Assembly: GCF_009687885.1 (NCBI RefSeq)
Contig: NZ_BLAF01000048.1
Span: 114,372-178,371, forward strand
DNA length: 64,000 nt
Direction of reading: 5' to 3'
DNA from: Acrocarpospora pleiomorpha
GTDB taxonomy: Bacteria; Actinomycetota; Actinomycetes; Streptosporangiales; Streptosporangiaceae
Part shown: piece by piece, positions 1 through 7,779 of the stretch
How the letters are laid out: every line of letters starts with the position of its first letter
Numbering within the stretch: the stretch's first letter is position 1
Position numbers and translations under genes: made by a program
Notes under the pieces: generated by a model
What the model saw: only the letters and a program-made list of their open reading frames with translations
Told to the model about the DNA's origin: nothing
Database searches by the model: none

Positions 1-296
1 TCGATCTCGGCCAGCTTGGCTTTGGCGCGCTCGCGCAGGTCGGCGCTGGGATGCCCGCGGCGGCCGGCCTCCAGCAGCTCGGCCACCTCATCGAGCGTGA
101 ACCCGAGCCGCTGCGCGGCTTTGATCACCACGAGCAGCGTGACCGTGTCGGGCGGATAGGTCCGGTGCCCGCCCGGGCTGCGCTGCGGTTTCGCGATCAG
201 CCCGCGGCGCTCGTAGTAGCGCAGGGTCTGGACATTGACTCCGGCCCGCTCAGCGACCTGCCCGGTGCGCAGCCGCCGTTCGATCTCGTACGTCAT
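1..296 (-). CDS. MerR-family transcriptional regulator (3' end outside window)
   Basis: Only the N-terminal 98 residues lie in the window. They contain the MerR winged-helix signature: a start MTYEIERRLRTGQ, then VAERAGVNVQTLRYYERRGL, then GHRTY and the helix GFTLDEVAELL. MerR proteins twist a promoter with an over-long spacer to activate it on ligand binding. The start ATG overlaps the stop of the upstream gene (ATGA), so the two are translationally coupled. The operator at 804-834 drives both. The ligand-binding C-terminus is not visible, so metal versus redox sensing cannot be decided from this gene alone. Confidence 0.93.
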   Translation of the reverse strand, partial: MTYEIERRLRTGQVAERAGVNVQTLRYYERRGLIAKPQRSPGGHRTYPPDTVTLLVVIKAAQRLGFTLDEVAELLEAGRRGHPSADLRERAKAKLAEI

Positions 297-766
297 GAGG
301 TCGCTGTGCCGAACAAGGCGGTGACCACGTCGCGCGCCTCATCCGGGGCGGTCACCGTGAAACGCACCCCGGCCGGGCCGACACTCAGGGTGAAGGTGAA
401 GAACGAGCAGCATTCGAACTCGACCACGGCCAGCCGCGCCAACTCCACCACCGTCCGCCCGTCCCGCACGAAGGTCAAGGTGACCCCGCCGTCAGCGGCT
501 TCCCGCCCGGTGGCCCCAGCGATCACCTGCTGCCATTCACTGAGCCGCTCCCGCATGGCCTCGGCACCGCCTCCCAGGGTGCACACGATGGCCGGCTCAC
601 CTTCCAAAGCGGGAGCCGGCGCTTTCGTCGACGTAGGATCCCCACCGCCGACCAACTCGGCACCGAGACCAAGCTGTCGCGCCGCAGCGGCAAACCGGTC
701 ACTAATCGACAGCGGCTCTACCGGTGAGCAGCAGGCGCAACCGCCGTCCTGCATCAGATTCGCCAT
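293..766 (-). CDS. Cysteine-containing protein co-transcribed with MerR; possible metal-binding accessory
   Basis: A 157-residue soluble protein with a CACC cluster at residues 10-13 and an ECCSFFTF motif near residue 118. An E-CC-F-F motif followed by a P-x-EA...LFG ending is, to my recollection, also seen at the ends of metal-responsive MerR-type proteins; that comparison is from memory. It is the first gene of the MerR operon, starts just downstream of the MerR-type promoter, and overlaps merR by 4 bp. The two cysteine pairs suggest soft-metal or thiol chemistry, but this is inference. I do not recognise a named family. The start ATG has TGGAG upstream. Confidence 0.8.
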   Translation of the reverse strand: MANLMQDGGCACCSPVEPLSISDRFAAAARQLGLGAELVGGGDPTSTKAPAPALEGEPAIVCTLGGGAEAMRERLSEWQQVIAGATGREAADGGVTLTFVRDGRTVVELARLAVVEFECCSFFTFTLSVGPAGVRFTVTAPDEARDVVTALFGTATS

Positions 767-803
767 CCGTTGGCTCCAGTCTTCGTGGTCCGTCGTACTT
801 CGA

Positions 804-834
804 CCGTAAGCCTGTACCTAGGTACCGAATTCAA
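804..834 (-). promoter_or_regulatory. MerR-type promoter/operator
   Basis: Read on the minus strand: -35 TTGAAT (829-834), a 19-bp spacer (810-828), -10 TTACGG (804-809). Inside the spacer lies the perfect 12-bp palindrome GTACCTAGGTAC (814-825). The 19-bp spacing and a GTAC-N4-GTAC dyad between the two hexamers are the arrangement of mer-type promoters activated by MerR-family proteins. It lies 38 bp upstream of the start codon at 766. Confidence 0.8.
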
Positions 835-983
835 GCCCAACCAATGTGACCTGCATCACACCCGATGCGCCCACCGCCCATGCCCGCACGTCGATCCGGA
901 CAAGCACGCCAACTCCGCTCTGCCCCGCCTGGATCTTGCCGCTATCAAACTTCTCCGCACCACCGGTGTCGGCATTTCCCGAT

Positions 984-1523
984 TTATCGGCCGTTGGCAG
1001 GCTCGATGTCGATCACGACCAACATCTCGAGCCGATAATTGTCAAGGTCAGGCACATTCCAGGACTCACCTGGCCTGATCTGGTGGAACCTGAAGGTCGC
1101 ATTGGTTTCGTTCACACCCAGGATGCAACGCACCGAACTGGGCGGGTTGAGCCCGTAAACCCGCTGGCTGAACTCCAAAGCGAACGCGACACCATGCAGA
1201 AGCAGGATCCGCTGACCCTCTCCACTGATCACCGGCGCATCATCAACAATGACAACATCAACCGGAACCAAGTCCTCCAGGTGAAAGGAACTATCGGAAC
1301 ACTCCCAGGCCGTGAGATCCCCAAAGAACGATGGCGCACCCGCAGCATCTCCTGTCGAGCCTGCCCAGGTCAGAACTTCCCCACGCCGGACTATGCCACC
1401 TGCCGCAATCTCCCGAAGCCCCGCCGCGAGCCCCCCAGGCGGTACGACGCCCACCAGGCCACTCAACACCCCGAGCGTCGCCACCGCGGCATCGTTCATT
1501 CTCAGGGACAACACGCAGCCCAT
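984..1523 (-). CDS. Hypothetical protein, possibly exported
   Basis: About 179 residues from the chosen ATG. An in-frame upstream extension to 1637 is possible, and an ATG at 1499 is another option. The N-terminus is basic then hydrophobic (ATLGVLSGLVGVV), compatible with a signal sequence or a membrane anchor, but no clear cleavage site is seen. The rest is soluble and acidic, ending RLEMLVVIDIEPANGR. No family recognised. The ribosome site is weak. The opposite-strand frame here is proline- and arginine-rich and looks like a shadow. Confidence 0.5.
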   Translation of the reverse strand: MGCVLSLRMNDAAVATLGVLSGLVGVVPPGGLAAGLREIAAGGIVRRGEVLTWAGSTGDAAGAPSFFGDLTAWECSDSSFHLEDLVPVDVVIVDDAPVISGEGQRILLLHGVAFALEFSQRVYGLNPPSSVRCILGVNETNATFRFHQIRPGESWNVPDLDNYRLEMLVVIDIEPANGR

Positions 1524-1706
1524 GATTCCAGTTGAGTGGCGGCGCACGATGCGTACCCTCGATCGGCTGCCTTGAGCAAGCATCTGCTCGTCCGGTTGCG
1601 GGCTCACGCCGGTATTGACTAATTGTGATGCGGACAATTCATGTCAACCTTCGCGAGGTGAAGGGCGTCTTGAGTAGCGCCCATATTGCCCTTGAAGGGA
1701 AGCACG

Positions 1707-2156
1707 TTGCGTCTCTCCTACGCCTCGCTTGCGGTTTCTCTCGTAGCGTCCGCGCTCATCGCCGCGCGGCCAGCCCATGCGGCTACGCCGGTCGTCCAGT
1801 TCATTCGGGTCTGGTACGACAGCCCGGGCAAGGACTACCGCGGCAACAGCAGCCTCAACGCCGAGTACGTGATTATCAAGAACACCACGCGCAAGGTGAT
1901 CGACCTTGAGAACTGGGTTCTCCGCGATGAGACCGGCTACAAATACATCTTTGGCCCGGTCACGCTGAGAGCCGGGAAACGGCTGGTAGTCCGTACCGGC
2001 CAGGGGGAGGACACGGCCACTACCGTGTACTGGAATCGCAAGCAGTATGTCTGGAACAACGATGGCGACACGGCGACCCTCCGCAACGCCACCGGAAAGA
2101 AGATTGACACCTGCGGGTGGACCAAACTCAAGCCCGGCTACACCAACTGCAGCTGA
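1707..2156 (+). CDS. Secreted lamin-tail-domain (LTD) protein
   Basis: 149 residues from a TTG start that is preceded by GAAGGGAAG at good spacing; starts further upstream lack a ribosome site. An N-terminal signal peptide ends at ARPAHAA. The mature part is a single lamin-tail fold typical of small secreted actinobacterial proteins, with the hallmarks YDSPGKDYRGNSSLNAEYV, IKNTT, LENWVLRDETGY and WNNDGDTATLRNATG. LTD domains are immunoglobulin-like beta-sandwiches associated with envelope or extracellular nuclease proteins; the role of the stand-alone form is unknown. It stands alone between a minus-strand gene and the VOC gene. Confidence 0.85.
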   Translation: MRLSYASLAVSLVASALIAARPAHAATPVVQFIRVWYDSPGKDYRGNSSLNAEYVIIKNTTRKVIDLENWVLRDETGYKYIFGPVTLRAGKRLVVRTGQGEDTATTVYWNRKQYVWNNDGDTATLRNATGKKIDTCGWTKLKPGYTNCS

Positions 2157-2207
2157 CGATGACATCCTCCGTTCCTGGTGAGGTGTTGTTCGGCGAGCCA
2201 ATGGCAG

Positions 2208-2579
2208 TCAGGTGATGAGGCAGAGGACGTTGCCCTCGGAGTCGGTGAAAGCGGCGATCCAGACCTCGGCGCCTGGTGGTCCGAAGGTGCCCTCGCCGTC
2301 GGTGAAGGTCAGCTGGGGCTCTTCCACGATTTCCACGTTCAGGCTCTTGAGGTGGGCGATGGCGGCGTGGATGTCGGTCACGCGTAGGTAGAGGCGTGCG
2401 GAGGGGGCGGCCTTCTCGATCAGCAGGCGGGTGTTGCCCAGGTCGAAGAAGACCAAGCCTGGAGGGTCGTAGGTGGCGATGTGGCGCAGGCCGAGGATAT
2501 CTCGGTAGAAGGTTGTCGCCCGGTCGAGATCGTGGGCGCGTTGCGCGACCTGCCCGAGGGTGGATGGCTGCCCGTTCAT
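2208..2579 (-). CDS. VOC-family (glyoxalase/bleomycin resistance-like) protein
   Basis: 123 residues forming the paired beta-alpha-beta-beta-beta modules of the vicinal oxygen chelate fold. The first module includes ATTFYRDILGLR, and the C-terminus ends with PPGAEVW...FTDSEGNVLCL, where the E of DSEGN is the usual metal ligand position. The start ATG at 2579 has GAGAGG four bases upstream; a GTG directly before it is less likely. It is transcribed divergently from the MarR gene at 2659 across a region with two copies of a dyad, so it is probably the regulator's target. Substrate unknown. Confidence 0.85.
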   Translation of the reverse strand: MNGQPSTLGQVAQRAHDLDRATTFYRDILGLRHIATYDPPGLVFFDLGNTRLLIEKAAPSARLYLRVTDIHAAIAHLKSLNVEIVEEPQLTFTDGEGTFGPPGAEVWIAAFTDSEGNVLCLIT

Positions 2580-2605
2580 CACGCCTCTCTTCGCCGGCCA
2601 AACTG

Positions 2606-2646
2606 CGTAGCAATGCTATGGATATTAGACACGTAGCAAGGCTATG
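2606..2646. promoter_or_regulatory. Two-copy dyad operator between VOC and MarR genes
   Basis: Two nearly identical 15-bp elements, CGTAGCAATGCTATG (2606-2620) and CGTAGCAAGGCTATG (2632-2646), each with the dyad TAGCA...GCTA, spaced 26 bp start to start in the divergent promoter region. This is the expected layout for MarR autoregulation and control of the divergent gene. Confidence 0.65.
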
Positions 2647-2658
2647 TAAATTGCGGTC

Positions 2659-3099
2659 ATGGACCACGACGTGGAACGGCTCGCAACCGACCTGCACTCG
2701 GCCGCGATACACCTGCTGCGCAAGGTGCGGGAGGTCGACTCCGAACTCGGCATCACCCCCGCCAGGCTGTCGGCACTGTCGGTCGTGGCGATGGGGGGTC
2801 CGCGTACGGTCTCGGAACTGGCCAAGGCCGAGCAGGTCGCGGGCCCGACGATGAGCCGCATTGTGGCGGCTCTGGAAGCAGCCGGTCTGGTTGTACGGCG
2901 AGAGCATCCGCAGGACGGGCGCGCCATGGTCGTGCACGCGACCGAGAAAGGCCGGTTGGTGATGGAACGCGGCCGGGTACGGCGGGTCGGCGTCCTGGCC
3001 GCACGGCTCGAACGGCTTCCCAATGACGACCGGCGAACGTTGGAGCAGGCAGTGCGCCTCCTGCGATCCCTCGTCGCCGGGAACGACGACTCACAGTGA
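2659..3099 (+). CDS. MarR-family transcriptional regulator
   Basis: 146 residues with the MarR winged helix: LGITPARLSALSVVA, TVSELAKAEQVAGPTMSRIV (recognition helix), LEAAGLVVRRE, then the wing HPQDGRAMVVHATEKG. The C-terminal helix LEQAVRLLRSLV serves dimerisation. It most likely represses its own gene and the divergent glyoxalase by binding the duplicated dyad at 2606-2646. The ribosome site upstream of ATG 2659 is poor. The ligand cannot be told from the sequence. Confidence 0.9.
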   Translation: MDHDVERLATDLHSAAIHLLRKVREVDSELGITPARLSALSVVAMGGPRTVSELAKAEQVAGPTMSRIVAALEAAGLVVRREHPQDGRAMVVHATEKGRLVMERGRVRRVGVLAARLERLPNDDRRTLEQAVRLLRSLVAGNDDSQ

Positions 3100-3139
3100 T
3101 GAGCAGGGTCGTCTCGTTGTGGGTGACTCAGCCTCAGAT

Positions 3140-3187
3140 AAATGCAACCAGATCCTGGGCAAATGTAACCACGACCTGGTTACATTT
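3140..3187. terminator. Inverted repeat between convergent genes
   Basis: AAATGTAACC (3161-3170) and GGTTACATTT (3178-3187) form a perfect 10-bp stem with a 7-nt loop. A third half-copy, AAATGCAACC, lies at 3140-3149. The position between the ends of the MarR gene and the minus-strand HTH gene fits a bidirectional terminator. The AT-rich stem and the extra direct half-site also fit a protein-binding site. Confidence 0.5.
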
Positions 3188-3207
3188 CACGACGCTGGCC
3201 AGCGGTC

Positions 3208-3834
3208 TCATAGGCCCAGGGATCCCGCGCGGTGTCCGGCCTGGAAGCGAGAGTCGGCGTCCAGTTTGGTCATCAGGTCGGCGACGCGTCGGCGGTAGGT
3301 GCGGAGTGACATGTCCAGTCGCCGGGCGGCGGTTTCGTCGGTGAGGCCGTCGGCGAGGGCGCGCAGGACCGGGCGGTCGGCGGGGTCGAGGTGCGGGAGC
3401 TCGCCGCGGAGGTAGGCGTCCAGGTCGGTGGCCGCGTCCCAGGCGGCCGCGAACAGCGCGTGCACGCCGCCGACCAGGGTGGGCGCCGTGGTCACGGTGT
3501 ACTGCCTGCCGGTCGGCGTGGCTTCGCCGGCCAGAATCATCACCCGCCGGTCAATGATGATCGTCTCGTACGGCAACGGGCTGGAGCTGATGCGCACCCG
3601 CGCGCCCTTACTCGCGATCTGGCGCAAATGCAGGCGGGCCGGCTCGCCGATCAGTGCCACCGGACTGAACAGCTTTTGGACGGCGAGGCTGGTGGGCGTA
3701 CGATTCCGTGCCGGTCGCCGTGACCAGGTGTCCAGGTCCCTGGCCGCGCAGACGAACTCGTCACGCGCACCCTCGAACAGATGGCCCGCCCGAAGTATCA
3801 GCTCCTGGTCACCGTGAACCGTAATGACCTCCAT
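3208..3834 (-). CDS. LuxR-type helix-turn-helix regulator
   Basis: 208 residues starting MEVITVHGDQELILRAG. Residues 1-120 resemble the TrmB/phospholipase D-like sensor seen in small actinobacterial HTH regulators (FEGARDEFVCAARDLDTW, ARVRISSSPLPYETIIIDRRVM). The C-terminus is a LuxR-type HTH: LRALADGLTDETAARRLDMS followed by LRTYRRRVADLMTKL. It is divergent from the aldo/keto reductase at 3902 with 67 bp between the two starts, so that gene is a likely target. The long open frame upstream of residue 1 overlaps the reductase and is not coding. Confidence 0.8.
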   Translation of the reverse strand: MEVITVHGDQELILRAGHLFEGARDEFVCAARDLDTWSRRPARNRTPTSLAVQKLFSPVALIGEPARLHLRQIASKGARVRISSSPLPYETIIIDRRVMILAGEATPTGRQYTVTTAPTLVGGVHALFAAAWDAATDLDAYLRGELPHLDPADRPVLRALADGLTDETAARRLDMSLRTYRRRVADLMTKLDADSRFQAGHRAGSLGL

Positions 3835-3901
3835 GCCGTTAAGTCTGGCAGCAAGCTGCCACGATGTCGCTTTCGTCCTGGCTGGTCGGCAGGCTGCGGC
3901 C

Positions 3902-4744
3902 ATGACATTCCTTCTCGGTGGCGACCTGACGATCCACAGGCTGGGCTTCGGCGCGATGCGTCTTCCCACGGGCACTTTCCAGGGGCCGGTGCGCGATCCC
4001 GCGACCGGCATCGCCGTCCTTCGCCGTGCGGTGGAACTGGGCGTGAACCATATCGACACGGCCGGCTTCTACGTGCGGGGCGAGGTGCGGGCCAACGATC
4101 TGATCCGCCGGGCGCTCGCGCCGTACCCGGATGAGCTGGTGATCGCGACCAAGGTGGGGCCGCTGCTCGGTCCCGGCGGCGTGCCGAGCGAGGAGGCGGC
4201 TCCGGATCAGCTTCGCGGGCTGGTGGAGGGGAACCTGCGCGATCTTGGTGTGGACCGGCTCGACCTGGTCTACCTGCGCGTCGGCGGAATGTCCGTGCCC
4301 CGTGGCGTCTCGATCGCCGAGCGGTTCGCGGTGCTGGCGGAGCTCCGGGAGGAGGGGCTGATCCGGCATCTCGGGGTGAGCAATGTGGACGCCGCCCAGC
4401 TCGCCGAGGCCCGCGCGATCGCCCCGGTGGCCGCTGTCCAGAATGCCTTCCACGTGCATGATCGTGGCGACGCCGCGTTGCTGGCCGCCTGTGCGGAGGC
4501 GGGGATCGCTTTCGCGCCCTTCTTCCCGTTGGGCGGCGGCCATCGCCCGATCGACGCCGCCAGGCTGGAGAAGGTCGCGGCTCGCCACGGCGCTACCTCC
4601 GCGCAGATCGCGCTCGCCTGGCTCCTGGCCACCTCACCGGTGACGCTGGCCATCGCGGGCACCGGCTCCCTCGCCCACCTGGAGGAGAACATGCGCGCCG
4701 ACCGCATCAGCCTCACACCGGACGATTTCGCCGACCTCGTTTAG
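3902..4744 (+). CDS. Aldo/keto reductase
   Basis: 280 residues of the NAD(P)H-dependent (beta/alpha)8 reductase family. The fold begins LGFGAMRLPTG. The tetrad positions read Asp in HIDTAGFY, Tyr in FY and Lys in IATKVG. Where classical members have the catalytic His on strand 4, the sequence is LDLVYLRVGG, with no His; this subfamily variant is common in bacterial members of the YdbC type. The cofactor end includes LLATSPVTLAIAGTGS and LEENM. The divergent HTH gene is probably its regulator. Substrate unknown. Confidence 0.88.
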   Translation: MTFLLGGDLTIHRLGFGAMRLPTGTFQGPVRDPATGIAVLRRAVELGVNHIDTAGFYVRGEVRANDLIRRALAPYPDELVIATKVGPLLGPGGVPSEEAAPDQLRGLVEGNLRDLGVDRLDLVYLRVGGMSVPRGVSIAERFAVLAELREEGLIRHLGVSNVDAAQLAEARAIAPVAAVQNAFHVHDRGDAALLAACAEAGIAFAPFFPLGGGHRPIDAARLEKVAARHGATSAQIALAWLLATSPVTLAIAGTGSLAHLEENMRADRISLTPDDFADLV

Positions 4745-4748
4745 ATGA

Positions 4749-4764
4749 TTCGCAATTCATCGAA
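4749..4764. promoter_or_regulatory. TTCG...TCGAA dyad upstream of a decayed efflux gene
   Basis: TTCGCAATTCATCGAA matches the spacing and outer bases of the elements at 7447-7462 and 7664-7679. It lies just upstream of the MFS remnant at 4776. Confidence 0.35.
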
Positions 4765-4775
4765 TAGTTGAGGCT

Positions 4776-5025
4776 GTGGTGGCCTCGGGCGGCAAGTACG
4801 TGCGCTTTGTGGTGTTTCTGGGGGCCCTGATCGCGCCGGGGCTGCTCGCCGTGGACCTGTACCCTCCGGCGCCGCCGGTTGCGTAACGGTCTCCAGGCCA
4901 CCGTTGGGCTCGCCTTCGCCGGCATGTTCCTGGGCCTGGGTGCGGGACGGCGGTACGCATCTCCGATGCCCGGGGGGGGGGGCGACCGCTGATCTTCGGT
5001 CTGGTGGCCCCTGACGGGCCGCCTT
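4776..5025 (+). pseudogene. Remnant of a Bcr/CflA-type MFS drug efflux gene
   Basis: From GTG 4776 the frame reads KYVRFVVFLGALIAPGLLAVDLY then stops at 4884-4886. This matches the first transmembrane helix of Bcr/CflA drug exporters, with helix-breaking prolines. In the next frame, from 4888, follows LQATVGLAFAGMFLGLGAG, the second helix. After an 11-G run at 4972-4982 a third frame gives RPLIFGLVA, the conserved end of the motif-A loop and start of helix 3. Nothing recognisable follows. At least two frameshifts and loss of most of the gene make it a clear relic. The ArsR gene directly downstream may once have been its partner. Confidence 0.65.
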
Positions 5026-5147
5026 GTCGAGATTTCGACGAAAGCAGAAACTTGACAGCCTCGGTGCGCGGCGTACCATTGAGCAAATAAGCTGTGTCGT
5101 AATGCCTTACCGACGAGTAACTTAATCGAGATGACGGGGAATCATCG

Positions 5148-5504
5148 GTGAAACGAGGACAGGCCGTGCTCGGCGCGTCCCCCCTGGAGAGATCGCAGGT
5201 TGATCAGTACATCAGCGTGTTCCGGGCGCTCTCCGAACCACTCCGCCTCGACGTCATCTCGATGTTCGGCGACGATGACACGTGCGCGTGCACGCTCCTC
5301 GACGAGCGCCTCCCGATCTCCAAGTCGACGATCTCCTATCACGTGAAGATCCTCTACGAGGCCGGCCTCATCGACGTCCGCAAGGAAGGCCGCTTCTACC
5401 ACTACGACCTTCGCCGCGAAGTCTTCGACTATTTCGTCCCCGGCCTTCTTGAGCGACTGCGCCTCGAACGCCTGCGCGGGGAACAAACAGCATCAACTCG
5501 TTGA
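5148..5504 (+). CDS. ArsR-family transcriptional regulator
   Basis: 118 residues from a GTG start with CGGGGAA upstream. The winged helix is typical: VFRALSEPLRLDVISMF, then ISKSTISYHVKILYEAGLI (recognition helix), then the wing RKEGRFYHYDL. A DTCACTLL segment in the first half carries two cysteines but not the ELCVCDL metal box of arsenite sensors. The region of the genome is decaying: an efflux-pump remnant lies upstream and a malic enzyme remnant downstream. Its present target is unknown. Confidence 0.9.
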   Translation: MKRGQAVLGASPLERSQVDQYISVFRALSEPLRLDVISMFGDDDTCACTLLDERLPISKSTISYHVKILYEAGLIDVRKEGRFYHYDLRREVFDYFVPGLLERLRLERLRGEQTASTR

Positions 5505-5520
5505 CCGCCCCCGCGGCGCG

Positions 5521-5825
5521 TGACGCCGTTGCGGAGAGCTGCGAATAGGCCAGTGGCGATGCCGTCGTGGCGAGCGGCCTTGGCTACTGCCGCGGAGATC
5601 GTTGCCCCGATTCGGGGGTCGAATGGATGATGGCGACGGTGTTGGGCACCCAGGTGTTATGTCGGCTCGTCGCCGGATCCGCGGCGATCGCCTCGCAGAC
5701 CCGGGCCACGCTTGCGTGTACGCGAGCGAAACCCCGGCCTTCCCGGTCAGCGTGACCCTGGAGACGATCTCCATCTTCCCGCCCGCGTGTAGGTCGAAGA
5801 CGGGGTGGCCCGCGAAGGGATGCGC
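5521..5825 (-). pseudogene. Remnant of a malic enzyme gene (internal deletion and frameshifts)
   Basis: On the minus strand one frame reads FDLHAGGKMEIV...GVSLAYT, the N-terminal signature of NAD(P)-dependent malic enzymes. One base is missing, and a second frame continues VARVCEAIAADPATS then TWVPNTVAII, still the malic enzyme N-terminal domain. After PESG the frame changes again to ATISAAVAKAARHDGIATG, which resembles the C-terminal end of the family. About 300 residues between these pieces are absent, so this is a collapsed relic. Identification rests on remembered family motifs. Confidence 0.55.
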
Positions 5826-6174
5826 TGCGCTGGAAAGGTCCCCGGGGACAGCGCCACCAACAACCATCCGCTCTGCGGTGGGAAGGTCCCCGGCGGCATT
5901 GCCGCCGATGACCGTTCCCGGGCGTTCATCCCGTTCTTGACGCTGCCGCTCGATCGCTCATCGCACGCGGATCCCGCCCAAGACCTTGACGAAGCCCGCC
6001 ACCAGCGCGCTCCTGGAGCGTATGTTCGCCGGGACCCCTGGCGATGGGCGTCTTTGCACGCGGATCCCGCCCAAGACCTTGTGCTCCTGGGGCGCGCGTC
6101 CGCCGAGATCCATGGCGACGAGGGTTTTCATGGCCGGTGATTCCTACGGCATGTGCGTAACGCCATGGACGTGC
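5826..6174. repeat. Gene-poor stretch with a 26-bp direct repeat
   Basis: An identical 26-bp sequence occurs at 5963-5988 and 6056-6081 (starts GCACGCGGATCC, ends AGACCTTG), 93 bp apart. A shorter repeat, AAGGTCCCCGG, flanks 5835 and 5886. On the minus strand a 57-codon frame (5958-6131) spans both long copies, each encoding KVLGGIRV, but there is no independent support that it is translated. No other gene is seen here. Confidence 0.5.
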
Positions 6175-7416
6175 TCATTTCCGGCCCAATCCTGGCGTGG
6201 AGGCGCCGATGAGGATTGAGGTGTTGCCGAGGCCGAGTTGGCCGGCGTCCATTTCCTGGTGGGCGCGGCCGATCTCTTCGAAGGGCAGGACGCGGGTCAT
6301 GCAGGGGTCGATCTTGCCCGCGCGGACGAGGTCGTTGTAGGCGTTGGCCTGTGCGTCGTTGGTGCCGTGGGAGCCCTGGAGTCGCTTCTGCCGTACCCAG
6401 TGATAGCGGAGGTCGACCACGGCGCTGTAGCCGGTTGTGCCTGCGCAGACGACGACCATTCCGCCGCCGTCGCAGACGAAGATTGAGGTGGGGATCGTGT
6501 CCTCGCCGGGATGTTCGAAGACGATCGCGGGGCTTTTGCGTTCGCCGACGATTTCCCAGATTTTGTTGCCGAAGGCTCGTGCGCCTGCCATCCAGGTCTT
6601 CTGGCCTGGTCCGTCGGTCCAGTGCGGGGGCACGCCCCAGTGGTCGAATTCGGTGCGGTCGATGTAGCCGGCGGCCCCGAGTGATACGCAGTATTTGCCC
6701 TTTTCGGCGTTGGAGACGACGGCGACGGGGATCGCGCCCGCGAGCTTGGCGAGCTGGATCGCCTGCGTGCCCAAACCGCCGGAGCCGCCCCAGATGAGGA
6801 CGACGTCGCCCGCCTGGACGGTGTTGCCCTCCCAGCCGAAGAGCATCCGGTAGGCGGTGGTGCCGACGAGGGATGGAGCGGCGGCCTCCTCCCAGGTCAG
6901 ATGGTCGGCTTTGGGCATGAGCTGGTGCGCCTGCGCGACGGTGAACTGGCCGAAGGCGCCGTAGTTGGGGCCGTCGTATCCCCATACCTTCGCGCTGGGG
7001 GCGGTCATCGGGTCTTTTCCGGCTTTGACCCAGGGGTCGTCGCGGTCCCACCAGCCGTGGTGGATCACGACCTCGTCGCCGATCTGGACGTTGGAGACCT
7101 CCGCGCCGACGGCGTAGACGATTCCGGCGGCGTCGCTGCCGCCCACGTGGAACTCCTCGGTGGCGCCGGTCTTCTGACGGGCCGCGACGATGTCGATCGG
7201 GATGCCGCGCGCGGCCCAGACGTTGTTGTAGTTGATACCCGCGGCCATGACTGCGACGAGCACCTCGTCCGCCTTGAGCGAAGGCGTGTCGATCTCCTCG
7301 ATCTGGAACGCGTCAATCGGCTCGCCCATGCGGTCCTGCCGGACCACCTGCGCGAGCATCCTCCGCGGCACCTCACCCAGAGGCGGGATGCTGCCGATCG
7401 GAAAAGCGCTCGTCAT
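6175..7416 (-). CDS. Crotonyl-CoA carboxylase/reductase-like enzyme
   Basis: 413 residues of the zinc-free MDR family member Ccr. Diagnostic blocks are INYNNVWAARG, GWWDRDDPW, KVWGYDGPNYGAFGQF, HLTWEEAAAPSLVGTTAYRML, IWGGSGGLGTQAIQL (NADPH site), PVAVVSNAEKG, IVFEHPGEDT and KRLQGSHGTNDAQA. The Asn of the NYNN motif and the His of the GSH motif, at positions used for CO2 binding in characterised carboxylating enzymes, are kept. In the NFG-x-x-AE region the acidic residue appears to be Gln (AFGQF). Whether it carboxylates or only reduces an enoyl-CoA is therefore open. It is divergent from the ABC importer cluster. Confidence 0.88.
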   Translation of the reverse strand: MTSAFPIGSIPPLGEVPRRMLAQVVRQDRMGEPIDAFQIEEIDTPSLKADEVLVAVMAAGINYNNVWAARGIPIDIVAARQKTGATEEFHVGGSDAAGIVYAVGAEVSNVQIGDEVVIHHGWWDRDDPWVKAGKDPMTAPSAKVWGYDGPNYGAFGQFTVAQAHQLMPKADHLTWEEAAAPSLVGTTAYRMLFGWEGNTVQAGDVVLIWGGSGGLGTQAIQLAKLAGAIPVAVVSNAEKGKYCVSLGAAGYIDRTEFDHWGVPPHWTDGPGQKTWMAGARAFGNKIWEIVGERKSPAIVFEHPGEDTIPTSIFVCDGGGMVVVCAGTTGYSAVVDLRYHWVRQKRLQGSHGTNDAQANAYNDLVRAGKIDPCMTRVLPFEEIGRAHQEMDAGQLGLGNTSILIGASTPGLGRK

Positions 7417-7779
7417 GATTTCCTGGATCCTCCCTCTATACGATCATTCGAGAACCATCGAACAGTGCGCCGACCAGCGCTGTCAAGTCCGACCTCAGCG
7501 CGGCGCGGCGATCGCGTACGACGTCAGAGCACTAATGGCGCGTATACCACGGGAGGCCGACCACGTCCTGTAAGCCGTTGAAACGTCGTCGAAACATCCG
7601 CGTCGAAAGTACTTGACGTCCGCTGTGGCGACTATCACCATGGTGGAACGAACCTGATGACGATTCGAGAAGCATAGAAACGTCGACGTTCGATTCGATC
7701 GCGGAGGTCAGTTCGACGCACCTACCGCCCGACACAGCTAGCGGTGACTCAGAGCCAGGTGGCGGAGGAGCTACACAGC
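7417..7779. promoter_or_regulatory. Divergent promoter region with two similar dyads
   Basis: A 363-bp gene-free stretch between the Ccr-like gene and the importer operon. It carries TTCGAGAACCATCGAA (7447-7462) close to the Ccr start and TTCGAGAAGCATAGAA (7664-7679) on the importer side. They are identical at 14 of 16 positions, and the first has perfect TTCGA/TCGAA arms. Similar elements occur at 17761-17775 and 18728-18744, which suggests one shared repressor. Confidence 0.5.

Noticed and set aside
846..1535. 229-codon plus-strand frame
   Set aside because: Pro/Arg/His-rich shadow of the minus-strand gene at 984-1523; no ribosome site and no family motif.
4741..5086. Minus-strand frames of about 110 codons
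   Set aside because: The plus strand in the same place shows transmembrane motifs of a decayed efflux gene; the minus frames are arginine/proline-rich shadows.
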